Notes: generated by a model not told the origin, from the letters alone. 64,000 nucleotides of DNA from Endocalyx cinctus (GCA_001600455.1 BCKC01000001.1:4366441-4430440); one strand, 5' to 3'. Counted from the first letter of the stretch, positions 48,604 to 61,000 are shown. Numbers and translations: made by a program.

Positions 48604-50067
48604 TTAATTCGTCTCTACCATGCACGTAGTCCGTTGTAGTTTGTTATGATTCCCCTCACCACCGTCGACCGTAGGGGCAGACCCAAAGTTAGGCGCGCGT
48701 GAGATCTCCGACGCCGTGCGCTTCGCAGGGAGCACGGGCGGCATGATATCACCGGCCGACGGACGATTCTCTTCTTCCGTGAAGAAATCCTCGAAATCCC
48801 GATCCGGGTCCAGGAAGGGATCGTAATGCCAACAGGCTTCAAGGCCTTCGAGATGACAAGGCGACTGCCGCAAGAAGTGCCAAGAGAAGGTATCAGATCG
48901 CATCGCGATGTAGAGGGATTCGATCTTGCCCGTGGGCGAGCACACACCGCAGTACGTCCGTAAGAACTCGTGGTCATATTTGGCTCCGATCATTGCAGGC
49001 TCCAGCTGCCTCAGCATCGGTAGGCCTTCCAGCGTCACGGCATCACAAAGCCGTGCCTGCAAAGGCATCCACTCCCGTCCCCGCAGCAGGCGGCCGAATG
49101 ATTTCGTTATCGCCTTCTCGAATGACACACTATCCAATCCATTAACTGCGATCATCTGGTGCAGGCCGCGCGATAGGCAGCGTTTGTACGCGTTCGTGTC
49201 CTTCTCGAAGGGAAATGGCTGCGTCGCCGTCGGCAGTAGTGACACATGCACTGTCCAGGATCGCTGGGTCGAGGGAGTCGGTGTTACCGTCATTTGCGAG
49301 GAGGTGGATTCACGACTACGATTTGATGGTCGGTGCTGATGCGTCGTGATCCCCTGGGAGTTTTTTGACGGCTGACGGTGTTGCTGCCGCTCTGACCCCG
49401 ACGATGCCGACCTGCTCTCTCGACTAGGTGAGGAGGACATGGAGATGTCGCCGTCTTCTTCTAGTGCCTCTATGCGTTCTTCTAATGTCATAGAGGCCTC
49501 GTCGAATTCCATCAACCGGTCTCCAAGCCGCTGGAGCGTGTCATCATGAGCGTCCAGCCGATCGTCATAAGTGATGCACCGGGTCTCCTGGATGGTCTGC
49601 CTCTTGTCCAGGTGCGAGACGGTTCTCCAAACAAGATCTACGTTTCTGTAGCAGTCTTTGATCTCTTGGCTTGACTCTGTCTTGTTCTTCTCTACTTCCT
49701 CCTCCAGCTCGCCTAGACGTCTGACTAGGCCGCTTAGGGTTTTCCCAAGCCCTACTTTATTCTCGCGATCCAGTTGACCCTCAAGGACGTTGATGCGTCG
49801 TCGTAGCTCATCAACCTCGCGTTTGTGGGGAGGCGGTTCGGTCGATTTGATATGGTAACATGATAAATGACCACATTGGCATGATACACCAGGTAGTACG
49901 CTGTTGAGGGTGAAAGCAACGCATCCACAGCGTTGGCCCTTGATCTCGGGGTTAAGGAGGATGTAACGGCATTGCCCGCTGGGTAGTTTGTCCTCGTCAA
50001 CTTGTACCCTCGGTACGATGGGCGCGGCCCGCGGGGTTTCGGGGGATGATGCAGAATCGCCATCCAT
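48604..50067 (-). CDS. unknown Cys/His-rich coiled-coil protein
   Basis: This single-exon gene encodes 487 residues from the ATG at 50067; the frame is open a little further upstream but that part is a Lys-rich translation of an A/T run and MDGDSASSPETP looks like the real start. I do not recognise a named family. A compact Cys/His module lies at about 33-72: C33, C47-x-C49, C63-x-C65-x-H67-x2-C70-x-H72, within the sequence GQRCGCVAFT and VSCQCGHLSCYHI. This could bind one or two zinc ions. A long coiled coil follows (about 82-215: EVDELRRRINVLEGQLD, LGELEEEVEKNK, LMEFDEASMTLEERIEALEED), then a Ser/Gln-rich linker. The C-terminal third looks folded (KCLSRGLHQMIAVNGLDSVSF-like helix, FLRTYCGVCSPTGKIESLYI), ending with an acidic segment. 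It is probably nuclear or cytosolic, since no signal peptide is seen. Confidence 0.85.
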   Translation of the reverse strand: MDGDSASSPETPRAAPIVPRVQVDEDKLPSGQCRYILLNPEIKGQRCGCVAFTLNSVLPGVSCQCGHLSCYHIKSTEPPPHKREVDELRRRINVLEGQLDRENKVGLGKTLSGLVRRLGELEEEVEKNKTESSQEIKDCYRNVDLVWRTVSHLDKRQTIQETRCITYDDRLDAHDDTLQRLGDRLMEFDEASMTLEERIEALEEDGDISMSSSPSRESRSASSGSERQQHRQPSKNSQGITTHQHRPSNRSRESTSSQMTVTPTPSTQRSWTVHVSLLPTATQPFPFEKDTNAYKRCLSRGLHQMIAVNGLDSVSFEKAITKSFGRLLRGREWMPLQARLCDAVTLEGLPMLRQLEPAMIGAKYDHEFLRTYCGVCSPTGKIESLYIAMRSDTFSWHFLRQSPCHLEGLEACWHYDPFLDPDRDFEDFFTEEENRPSAGDIMPPVLPAKRTASEISRAPNFGSAPTVDGGEGNHNKLQRTTCMVETN

Positions 50068-53000
50068 CGCGCGAATCCTTTCCTTGCTTTTTTTCTTTTT
50101 TTCGCTTCTCTTTTCTTTTTTCACTTTTTTTTTTTTTTTTCTTCTTCTTCTTTTCTTTGGGTTAGGTTTTGTCGGGCTGTATACCGACTATCCAATTAAA
50201 ACGAAAAAAAAAACTGCGACTCTAGGTTCAACACCTCCGGGCATGAGCACCGGCCGGTGCACAGTTTCGCGAAAACGCACACGTATACAACAAGTCTCGT
50301 GTTGATGGGGATGCTATCGTACGCTACACATAGAAAAGGAAAGACGTCGAGCGGAGTTCATTCGGTCCATAGAACGGCTAACGATGACCACCCCCACTTC
50401 AATAGGTCGGTCGTAAATCTGTCAAGACGTGTGTCTAGCTTGCATGTAGGCTGAAGAATGGCTAGAGAGACTAGCAAACTCGGGTGTGAATTAGATTGAG
50501 GGGAATAAAAGGTGATGCAAGGTGGAGGGAGAAAGGTAGATGGTATGTAGATAAATTTATGAGGGAAAAGCGCGGCTCCTATATTAGCGTAGTGTAAGGA
50601 TATGTATAAGTTTATAAATGAGAGAGTGGGAGAAGGAGGGAGCGATAGTGGTAAAGAAACAACTCCAAGACCCGGTTCCACAATCCGTTATCTGGTGCTG
50701 TCTTGGAGCGGACCAAGGGTCCTGACAGGTAGCTATGCCGGAACTCAAGCGAGACACGGGGGGTCCCTGTTGTGCGGCTTGTTTTTTTTTTTTTTTTTTA
50801 TCTTCGTGAAGATAACGAAGATATGGGTCGAGCGAAAAATAAAATAAAATAAAAGACGAAGAGCAAGGACGGACGTAAATAAATTTAAAAGTCACTCGAT
50901 TAATGGTTTGATGAGATAAAATCCATGGATGGATATATGAAGATAGTAAATGCAGTACATAGCGTACTTAGCGAGGTGTTCTAGGCTATGCTACCTGGTA
51001 AATGTCAGAGGGTGCAGGCTCTGAGAGTGTTGAAATAGGACTAAACCCAGTTTAGTTAGTAGTAATGTATAGCTGGTCAAGCTTGTGTAAACTTACATGC
51101 CAGCATGCTACATGTAAGTACATACATACACCCATGGATATACTCACTCTTCATCATCACCAAAATAGGATCCGCTGTAGATAGCAATATGTAAGTAATA
51201 CGTATGTAAGTAAAATATTTTAAGTACCCTACGTAAATTCTAGGGTCGGTCAGTGGAACGGTTACGATATCTCAGATACCGAACCAGGGGTTTGCTTGGA
51301 TCGTCAGTCTATTATCTCTTTGCCAGCTTTACATATACCAGCTTGCCAGCTTTGCCTGATAGTTACTGCCCACGCTTGAACCCCCACACGCCCGAGGGGA
51401 GGGAAAAAGAAATTTCTATCGTTGGTGGTTCTATAATTTATGTTGTGTATCTAACTGTGTGGCATTATATCTCACCTTTTCGCATTTCATTATCCCACGG
51501 GATTTTATTTTATTTTATTTTGATCTTTACTTCTCTTTTTTAAATTGTCTGATTTGTTATCTCTTCTTTTTTTCCCCGGAGGGTATTATGACATACTAAC
51601 CAAGAGACAGTCTGGTTTGATCGCCCTAACGTAGAAAATAAATAGGACCGATTGAGATAATTGAGGTATTTCAGTACTCTCTATGTGATGTAAAGTGGTA
51701 GAGTAGTAATAAAGAAACGGGAAGATGAAATGCGAAGATAGCACCCACCATAGCGTACCGGTAACAGGGCTGGGACTCGATCCATAGTTAGCCCATCTAT
51801 TCTTCCTTTTATTCTTCTTATTCTTATTTCCCTTGCTGCAACTTTATCACATATCTGATCAAGCAAGTCATTGATTCGACAAGGGGTTTTTTTAGATGCC
51901 ACATGGAACGCCGCAGGTCTTGGTCCTATCCTCTTTTGGATGGGGGTAAAAAGGAAAACCAAAGGAGAACAGAAAAAAAAACAGCTCAATGGTGTTTTTT
52001 TTTTGGTCCCAGTTAGCCGTGGGGGGATGGAAGGAGTGTGGGATCCCAACAGCTCGATAAGGAACCAAACGGACGACCAAAGAGCGTTCGCAATCTGATT
52101 GGTCGGCTTTTATTCTTGCACAATACTACCTCAGGGGGCAAGAGGACAAATGAGAGTCTAAGTTTCGGAGCCGCGGCATGAAATTCCAGTCATTGATAAT
52201 GTATCTCACGCTACTTTGTACACTGTTCTTTGTAACGGAACCATGTTTAAGCTACTCAAGCCGTCATCATAGATAACAGTTTTTTTTTTTGGTACTTCCC
52301 TCTCCCTCTCCCCTTTTCTGATCGACAAGAGCCTGGCATAGATACGTATTTAGTAGAATGTCTAGTCTCTTCACCGAATCACGCATTGTTACATACCCAA
52401 GTAATCTGCGTGGGATAGATACGTGTACATTATAAGTACGGTGTACAAGTACGTATGGCTTTTGGAGATACCTAGACGAGAGACAGGCATTCTGATGTCA
52501 ACACCGTTAAACGGCCTGGCGTAATCACCTAGATAAGTACAGTGGTTTGTGTTAGTTGGCTATGTGCGCACATGGCACTCTCGTTGGATACTATTATTAG
52601 ACCCCTTCCTCTCTTCCCCCCCCCCCCCTCCTTTTTTTTTTCTTTTTTTTTTCTGATCATTGTTATTATGATATTACTCGGTTTCCCTCTTCAATCGGTT
52701 TGAGAGACACTCATACACTGCTTATGCTGTTTGCCCAATGACCGATTTACTGGGTAGCATCCGATATACTGTAAGGAGCCAATGTCAGTCTCTTGAAATT
52801 TTCACGTGCAAGTAGTGTAAATGTCGCTCCCGATACCTATATTCACAGGGAGAGATAGAGATCCACAAGGGGGGGGGGGGGGGGGGTGGATTAGCCGGCA
52901 AGAGCGCGGGAGTTGCCATGTAGTACCACCATAAGATAAACTCATCGCTACAGTATTTGGACTTGCATACTTGCGTACCCCCACGCCGCAGACGTGCTGG

Positions 53001-53709
53001 ATAATGGGCATGTTGTCGAACGTACGGCTGAGTTCCCCGGCAGAGACGAGTCGTTTATTAAATGCTGACTATCTCGGTACCGCATTACCAATAAATCAAT
53101 ACGTTCAGATGAAGTATTTACATGATACGTTAGGTAGTAAGTAACGGTGAACCTGTAAGTATTTTAAAGCTGGGTAAGTTGTCCAATGTTAATGCTTGTC
53201 GTTATGGCTATGTTCTCATGTCATCTATCCGTGCAGATAGATACTGTAGTATGGTGCAGGTGCCCGGGCGTCTTTTTTCTTTTCTTTTCTTTCTTTCTTT
53301 TTTTTTTAGCGTATGTTGGGGGTCAAATAATCCACTCAATATTTTCCAATGAGATACGTCCTTTACACTATCAGACCGAAATTTGAGATAAAATACAGCG
53401 GTATATGATGAAATATATATTAGCAGCCTATATTTAATATGCATATGTGGTAGTATGATGACTCTTTTGTATATGTATGCAGATTAGAGTAGAATTACCG
53501 CCACCACCATAACATTTACCAAACATCTGATCGACTGACTTCCGGTGATCAAGAGACCCACCCCGCACTGCATTTCGCTACTGCAAGATATACTTGCTCA
53601 GGTCACCGACTGATGATTATAAACATGGGCCTTTTTGTTCATGGTATCATGGTATCATCTAAGTAGTAAAGGAAGCAAAATAACAAATCAAATCATCGTT
53701 AATACAGAG
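50068..53709. other. 3.6 kb intergenic, homopolymer-rich
   Basis: Starting from the left it holds the AG/CT-rich promoter of the Cys/His-rich gene, an ATCCATGGAT palindrome at 50921-50930, AAAAT/TTTTA pentamer runs near 50837 and 51505, T runs near 50781 and 52280, a C10 plus T9 run near 52619-52640 and a G18 run at 52869-52886. A 122-codon minus-strand ORF (51681-52049) has no recognisable domain. The last 100 bases hold the start region of the next gene, including an in-frame upstream ATG at 53641. Confidence 0.65.
52869..52886. repeat. G18 homopolymer
   Basis: An uninterrupted run of 18 G residues in non-coding sequence. Confidence 0.9.
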
Positions 53710-54582
53710 ATGAGTGGCTTCCTTGGCACTCAAGTCGCGGCTCTTCTGGATATCTATGATAAATGCCTTATCTTACTGAAGCGAAGGTCGAAAGACCTCT
53801 CTTTCGCCGATTTACGTCGAGCCATACGTTCGGATCGGGCTGAAATACGTGACGCTTACTCGTCGCGTTTGAGCCAGGACGGACGGCTTGCTCAAGGGGA
53901 TGGTAAGCTATTTGAGCGTTTAAATGAAGCATTTTGCTGCGTAGCGTGTAGCTGACGGGATATTTTTTAAGCCTCCTCGAGATCAACTCTAGGGCGTATA
54001 TTGCGCAAGCTCAAAGCAGTGGCACCCAGCATTGTTGGCATGAGTAGTCATCGCCAATCAAACCTGTCAACGTTGGACCACCAATCCCTGATGTCTCTAT
54101 CCAATACATCTCGGCTTAACACGATCAGAGCATTTGACCAATTGTCACGTAGACTTGATAATTCTTCATCTAGCACGATCCATAAGAAACGTAGATCACG
54201 ATCATCACAGAAACACGTGAGCTCAGTATCTGTGAATAGCGACAAGTCGGGTCCGAGAAGGGAAAATACAAAGGTAGCGATGGAGCCGAAATTGCTCAAG
54301 GTGCAAAGATCCCATCGCAAGAGGAGCAGAAAACCTGTGCATATACGAAGCACAACCGCAAGTTCCGACCATCTCCGTTACTCTAAACGCATCTCCATTG
54401 TTACCGTGTCTTCGGATAGCACAAAACTCGGCGAAATACCGCGCAGCAGGGCTCGATTGGTGAAGAATTCCGAAGATGTCAGATATGATGATCGAGAATT
54501 CCGGCCAGTATACCCTTTATACATTCGCAGGCCAGAGCCTGGGAAGAAGAAGGGTTTCTTTAAACGATTATTCAGGAGGTAG
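53710..54582 (+). CDS. unknown small basic protein
   Basis: Exons 53710-53902 and 53972-54582, with a 69-nt intron (GTAAGC...TTTTAAG), give 267 residues. I do not recognise a named family. The N-terminal 65 residues are predicted helical (MSGFLGTQVAALLDIYDKCLILLKRRSKDLSFADLRR and following), similar in style to fungal proteins of unknown function that start with a short amphipathic helix. The middle is very rich in Ser, Arg and Lys (HKKRRSRSSQKHVSSVS, SHRKRSRKPVHIRS). The end, KKKGFFKRLFRR, is a basic amphipathic tail that could touch membranes or nucleic acid. The start at 53710 is preferred because of its context and because 23 further residues from the upstream ATG at 53641 are not convincing. 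The two exons show consistent coding character, but expression has not been shown. Confidence 0.7.
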
Positions 54583-55147
54583 ATAAAGATAGATATCACG
54601 AGGAAACCTACAAATGGGTGACCACGCGTCTCTCAGTTCTTTTTTTTCTTATTATTATCATCAACTCTTTTCAAGCCTTGTCAACCGACGATCATCATCA
54701 AAGCTTCCAATATATACTGAATAATCATGTTCGAAGTACAATAAAGTCAAATCAAAGAAGAAGAAGACAAAAAAAAAAGAGTGCAATTACAGAGACCAGC
54801 AATGCTATTATATAGGGGAATACCTAGTACTTGTATATACATGGTACAATTATATTCCCATACCGTTTATACAAATATTTATATATCTAAATTTATGAAA
54901 CATACAAATAACATGAGACTATCAAAGCGTAATGGTAACCGATAGTGCGGGACGTCATTTTTTTAACCCACAAAAGACAGCAATTGAGAAATAACCCCAC
55001 TATCTGTTGGCCTCGTTATCTGACAAGTCACATTATTCGATCATCCAAACCTCAGTTATCGTAACGTCCCATATGATAGAAGGAAGTTCTTCGAGACGAT
55101 GTTGACCTAAGTTATCTTATATTTTACTACCCACCGCCTTCGAAAAC
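54583..55147. other. short intergenic, SRP72 promoter
   Basis: It holds the 3' flank of the basic-protein gene, with an AATAAA at about 54739, and the AT-rich promoter of SRP72. Nothing else is supported. Confidence 0.65.
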
Positions 55148-57180
55148 ATGTCTGATCCAGCCGCCACTCTAACCTCCCTTTTACGGGCATCTACCATCGA
55201 AGATCATGATGAGGTTCTAAGAGCAGCGAACGCCGTTCTAAGAACTTCAAAGGGCAATCTAGAAGCCCAGCATACCCGTGTCGTCGCCCTCATCAAGCTT
55301 GATCGTTACGAAGACGCCCTTCGCGCTATAGCCGAGGGAGGGGATAAATTAGCTGAAGCATGTCTGCTCGAGAAGACTTATGCACTATATAAGACCGGTC
55401 AACTGCAGAACGCGGAAGAAACAATCACCCCTGCCATGTCCTCTCAACCACCACGCGCCGTTCGACACCTCGCCGCCCAGATTGCCTACCGAGCCGAGAA
55501 GTTTCAGAAAGCTGCGGATATTTATAGGGAGCTCGAAAAAGAGCCTGAGGGTTTACCTGGCGAGGAAAATGATTTAAATATCAATCTCCTGGCAACCGAT
55601 GCCCAGCTCGAATGGAATAATCTTGGAGATGTAATACCAGAAAGTCATAAACAGCTATCGCGCGAACATCTTGAGGCTTTCGAAACGGCATATAACGCGG
55701 CTTGCACCTGTATTGCGAGAGAAGACTTAGCCAAGGCTTCTGTTTTCCTGAAGAGGGCCAGAGATTTATGCGAAGCTAGCGACGATTTGACCGACGACGA
55801 GAAAAAAGCAGAATTATTACCTATCCTCGTCCAGCATGCCTATGTATTCACTTGCCTTGGAAAAGACTCGGAGGCAGCAGCGCTTCAAAAGTCGATAGTT
55901 TTATCTGAGTAAGTTACTGATTACCATAGTCCTCCAGCTTGTTTTCTTTTTTTCTCTCGTCTTACTCTATTTTCAGGATACCGGAGCCACCTACGAGAGC
56001 GATTGCTCAAAATAACCAAAACGCTATTGGCGCTGGAGAGAGAAATCCTTATCTTACCCAACGTCTTACTGAGTCGGCTATTACATTGTCTAACAACGAT
56101 AAGCTATTTGAATATCAAGCATCCGTGCTCCGGCGGAACAAATTTGCCATAGATTTACAGGCGCAGAAATTCGATGGAGTGGAAAAGATTGCTTCAAAAC
56201 GAATACTCAACGCCCCTACCCCAACAGCGTCAACGGAAATCGCTAGCTTGGGTGTTGTGAGTGCGGCTGCACGTGCTCATCTACAAACGGGGAAAGCAGC
56301 CCTCAAAACCATTCTTCCAATGCTGGAGAAACGTCCTAATGATATAGGACTCATATTGACCATAATTCAATTCTACGTTCAGATGAAGAAGCCTGGAGCG
56401 GCCCTAGCCTTATTAGAATCCTTCCTTAAGCGGCTTGAAACAGCTGCTACCCCCAACCACGAGGATGTGCGCTTTGCGCCTGGTCTCGTCGCCGTAGTCG
56501 TCACATTGTACAAGCTTTACGGTGGGCAGAACTCTATAAGAGCCGAGCTTGCAAAGGCATCTCAACATTGGCGATCAAAATCAACTCTTTCGTCCACGTC
56601 GCTGTTGCGAGAAGCGGGTGTAGAACTTCTCCGATCATCTAACCCTGATGATGTTGCCTCTGCAGGACAAACCTTTGAAAAACTGGTTTCCCAATCATCT
56701 AATGATAGCACGGCCATCGCAGGTCTCGTAGCTTCTTTTGCGACTACTAGTTATGCTAAGGTCGAGCCACATCTCTCTAAACTGACGCCAGTAGAGAAAC
56801 TAGCTCCTAATATCAACCTTCAAGCGTTAATAGATTCTGGGGTTGCTTCGGTTCCAGTTTCTCAACCCAGCCGCAAACGAAGAGCCGAGGACGACGCGAC
56901 GAAGGAGAAGGCTTCAAAACGCCGCCGAAAGATACGATTGCCCAAAAATTATGAGGAAGGTAAACAACCTGACCCTGAACGATGGCTGCCGCTTCGTGAT
57001 CGCAGCACATACCGACCTAAAGGAAAGAAAGGCAAGAAGCGTGCTCAAGAGGCAACCCAAGGTGGTGTCGTCAAAGATGAAGAGACCTTAGAACTTGTTG
57101 GGGGCGCGGGGGCTGTAAAGGTAGAAAAAGCTCCTGCTGGTGGCCAGTCGTCTAAGAAGAAGAAGAAGGGAAGGAAATGA
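55148..57180 (+). CDS. SRP72: signal recognition particle subunit SRP72
   Basis: SRP72 binds the 7SL RNA together with SRP68 and is needed for co-translational targeting of secretory proteins to the endoplasmic reticulum. Exons 55148-55908 and 55977-57180, with a 68-nt intron (GTAAGT...TTCAG), give 654 residues, in the usual size range of the family. The N-terminal two-thirds is a TPR-like helical repeat array (ANAVLRTSKGNLEAQHTRVVALIKLDRYEDALRAI and later ALKTILPMLEKRPNDIGLILTIIQFYVQMKKPGAALALLESFL). The C-terminal SRP72 RNA-binding signature is at about 566-605: RKIRLPKNYEEG, PDPERWLPLRDRSTYRPKGKKGKKR. A Lys-rich tail (KKKKKGRK) ends the protein. The frame across the intron reads VLSEIPEPPTRAIAQNN. 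A loss of 7SL RNA from this window is expected, since it is encoded elsewhere. Confidence 0.95.
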
Positions 57181-57661
57181 AATGTGAGATGAGAATAATC
57201 ATAGCTTCTACACGAGAGTTACCTCGAGCAATGGGCTAAAGAAGACTTTAATTATACACTCAAAAGAGAAATTACACCGCGCAACCCAAGTAACATTCTC
57301 ACATACCGAAGTATACCTGATAAGTGCTATGGCCAGTATTCACCAATTGTAGCATTGATTCAGCAAATGAAAACTATGACCAAGATGCTAAGCTAGTTTT
57401 ACCTCGGATAGAGGTACATACGTGTGTAGTCGTTCTCATCTTCTTTTTCCTCATACTGAATATCTCTACTGAAGCCCTTGCTTTGAACCTCCACAGTACA
57501 TAACCACATAAAATACTTCTCAGATATATATATGTCTATCAGTCTTTTGTCATCGTGAGACGAAAACAAGCAGATGGACCTAACACTAATCCAAGGTATT
57601 TTTCAAGTTTACAAAAGGAACCTTGTAATATATTAAAGAAATCGTCATTTTTTACACCTTC
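57181..57661. other. convergent intergenic region
   Basis: These 480 bases lie between SRP72 (plus) and the minus-strand gene, so they should hold two 3' UTRs. I see no terminator-like hairpin and no gene. Confidence 0.6.
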
Positions 57662-58084
57662 TCAGAAACCGTTCACCTCAACGGTCCACTGCGCATCTTG
57701 TCTTAGCTCTAGCATAATGGGGTCCAACGTATCCATACTGCTTTCGTCTGTCAAATTCGTGCCGCCATGATGGGGTCTATGACTATAACTTGTACTCGTG
57801 CTCGCGCCCCTCCATGATCTCTAGGCATTGCCGTTGCGTATCGGTGCTTTGGTCATATCCCGGATCTCCTTAATCAGCGGATCGATAACGGGTTCGGCAC
57901 CACTCCCGGTAGGCCTCATCGTAGGGTCATAAGTACGCCTACCCGATCCACTGCAGCTACTGCTTCTACTGCTGTTTGTTCGCGTCGATACCGATGACTT
58001 TAATGGCGGCGGTTTTCCCTTACTGGTCGTTCGAACTGGGTCCTCTCGATTTCATTGACTGTTTTGTACCATATCGGATTGCTG
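57662..58084 (-). pseudogene. stop-interrupted C-terminal tail of the 1412-residue gene
   Basis: The frame of the last exon of the neighbouring gene goes on past its stop codon as coding-like sequence for another 140 codons. Stops in that frame are TAG (58085-58087), TGA (58052-58054), TAG (57821-57823) and finally TGA (57662-57664). Stretches between them read like real protein, for example KGKPPPLKSSVSTRT, AEPVIDPLIKEIRDMTK and SMDTLDPIMLELRQDAQW, and no frameshift is needed. Each of the first three stops could come from a single C-to-T change (CAG, CGA and CAG). No GT...AG intron that I can place removes the first one. It is a lost tail, a read-through extension, or sequence error; the first is my preferred reading. 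Confidence 0.5.
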
Positions 58085-61000
58085 CTATGGCTGCGGCGGT
58101 TGTTCTATAATGTCCTCAAGGGAAGGATTAGTGGCAGCGATAGCGTCGATTGCCGACTTAGGGAGGGAAAGGGAGGATGAATAGGGAGAGGGTGAAGAAG
58201 GCGGTAATCCCCATTTGTTTAGGAGATCGTCCACTACATTTTTTTGGTATCTGATTAGAATGGTTTGCTCTCCCTGATCAAGTGTGAAAGAAACAAGGGA
58301 AGGCAGTCGGAGGAGTTAGGGGAATGCTTACTCATGGCAGCCTGCTGATCAAGCCGTCGCTGTAGTGCTTCCTGGACCTGCATCTCATGTTCGATGGGAG
58401 TGCGAAAATTCGTTGGCGTCTGTGTTGGGGTTTCTATTTCTTCTCGTCCTTCTCCGTCTGTTGATTCTCGAGCCTGTCTGTTATGGTTCTCGGATGTTTG
58501 TATGGTATCTAAACACAGTTGTTGTTTTCGCCAGCTTTTCTGGCTCGGTGATGAGTCAACGCTACCGGCAGCAGGACTTTTATTCTTGTTCTTGTGCTTC
58601 TTCTTCTTCTTCCTCTTCAACTCGGGAACAACGGTACCGGGATCGGAAGTGGTTATGTGTACCCCGTCAAAATCTGGAAACGTTACTTTCCTTTCCTCTA
58701 TTATCGACCGACGACTACTTCGGTGGCTGACCATCGTCCTACACGAATATCTCCGAGCCTCGTTCTCCATATCGACCACGAAGTGTTCTCCCATGTTTAA
58801 GTATTGCCGTCTCCGCCCATCGTATACGCCGCTGCTATTGAGATGTCTTCCGTAACTATTCCTTTCATCTTCCCTCTCTTCCTCGCGCAAACTATCTACC
58901 GTCTTTGCCATACTCTCGAGCACGGGCTTCATAGCCTGCAGCCAGGCATCGCTGTTCTTTTCTAGCCGGTGTAGCCGCCGCTCTATGCTTCGGGTCGCGC
59001 TACTACCGGCGCCACCGCCCGAACTTGGAGATGACGGAGACGTGAGAGATGCGGCGGATGAGGGCCGGCGCATCTGCGCCAGAGCCGTTGCGACGATCTC
59101 GGATAATTCTCTTTCTTTCTCGAGCTTCTGCCGTCGAAGACGTTCTCGTACGGCAGCCGTTCGCCAAGAAGCCACGACGGGATCTCCTTCCGCTGCTTCT
59201 GCTTCTGCCACTTCTCCAGCCTCCGTTAACGAAGTCAGAGTCGACGATGAAGGAGGTTGCGGATGAGTAGCGTGCCATTGCTGACGTCGAGATTGTGACG
59301 TGCGATCCCAGGGTGTCTTATGCTGCTGCTGCTGTTGTTGTTGTTGTGTCTCCAGACTGCTGGGGCTGACGTTAATAGGTAATGGTAAAGACAGGGACAG
59401 CCTCTTCCCATTCAGGGGAAGCGACAGCCTCTTCGCTTGAACCGTCATAGGAATATCGGGCGATAGTGGTGGCGTGGGTATGTTGAATAGGCTGTGTTGA
59501 CGCTTGCTGCGATGAAAAATAGCGCTACCAGTACCGGTGAAAGTCCGCTCTATAACCCCGGTAGACGGGTTGCGCGCGATCGTCACCGGCGGCGGCTTGT
59601 GCTGTCGGCCGACGCCAGCACCTTGCGATGAACCACTGGCTCCGACTCCAGTAGAGAGGCCCCTTTGGCGGAGCGCAGACCGAGGTGGTAGACACGGAGC
59701 CAGAGGGGAAGGCAAGTCGGGCGGCAACGTGGGCAGTGGCGCTTCTATTCTGGCGACTACCATCATCGACGTCATAGCGCACTTATCAGACTCGGTCGAA
59801 GTTCCCTTGGATACATAGAGCGGCTGTTGATTGGGGGAGATATCTGTGCTCATTATCCGCGACATAGTCAACTGAACGTCGGCTGTAGTAGCTACCACAG
59901 GAGGCTCATCATGTTGTGAGCTATGAAACGGGTCCCTCTCATGTCGCACGATTGAGGCAGAAATTGAAGATCTACTCGTCGTGCCCCGCATCTTTCTCTG
60001 TCTTTGCGATGACGATACGGCCTTTCCTTCGACGTCGCCCATGTTTTCGATATCGTTCTGTGCTGATGACTGTACAGGAGGATGAGAATCTCGTACGGAA
60101 ACCTTCTTGATCTTGGATGATTGGCTTCGCGATCGCGTGGCCGAGGCGTTAGGGAACCAACCAAGGACCGGCGAGTCCATGGCGCGCAGCTCTTCCAAAC
60201 TTATGGTAGCGGAGTCTTTCAGCGAAACCATGCGATGATTAGGAGCTCGCGCTTTCCTCTTGCGGGGTTCCGTCGTGGCTGCCATGCTCCTCTCGCCCAC
60301 TGATAATTCCGCTACCGAGTCGCCGTGCGTTGGCACGAAGGCTGAGTTGACGTTCGAAAATGGTTTAGTCTCAGGTTCTGTCGTTGCTTCGTTGACATCG
60401 TCGATGGTTTTCATTATAAGTTCGTCTAGGGTGCCACAAAGAGAAATGGAATGCTTTTGCCTGTCAAGTTTTGGTTTGGCTTTTTCATCTCTTCCCTCAC
60501 CAGCGCTGGAAGCGCATAAGCTGCCGTCTATGTTATCTACAGGGGTTTTCTCGGTGATCGCGGTAAATTCAGTTCCATCGCTCTTCATCGACTGGCGAGT
60601 AGAACTAGCATTCGTTAGGCCAGATAACCGGTACAGATCAGTTGCCGTCGCCGTCGTCGTAGTAGTCACTGTGGCGTCGGTTCTCACCGACTGCCTTCGG
60701 AAAAAATCGTCTTCGGAACTAGTCTGCAAATAAGACGCATAAGAAGCACCAAAGCTCGGAGTTGGAGGGACTCCACCACTATTAGCCGACTCGTGACCTC
60801 GGCTAACCCCTTTCTTCTGCTCTTCTCGACAGGATTTCGCCACCCAGGCTTCCGTCATAGTCATGGGCGAAGTCACTATATCGCGGGGCCGCCTCATCAA
60901 GGCCGTCGTCGCAACCAGAGCCGAGTTGCTGGATTTCTGGCGCAGTGACGAGTCTCGCATCGGAATGCCGTCCGATGTTGCATTTCTCTGGAGCTCTCGT

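Noticed and set aside
48926..49339. 137-codon plus-strand ORF
   Set aside because: It is antisense to the coding sequence of the Cys/His-rich gene and has no independent support.
51681..52049. 122-codon minus-strand ORF and a tRNA-like A-box/B-box pair near 51745-51775
   Set aside because: The B-box-like GGACTCGATCC is out of register with the T-loop consensus and no acceptor, D or T stem can be drawn; the ORF shows no domain.
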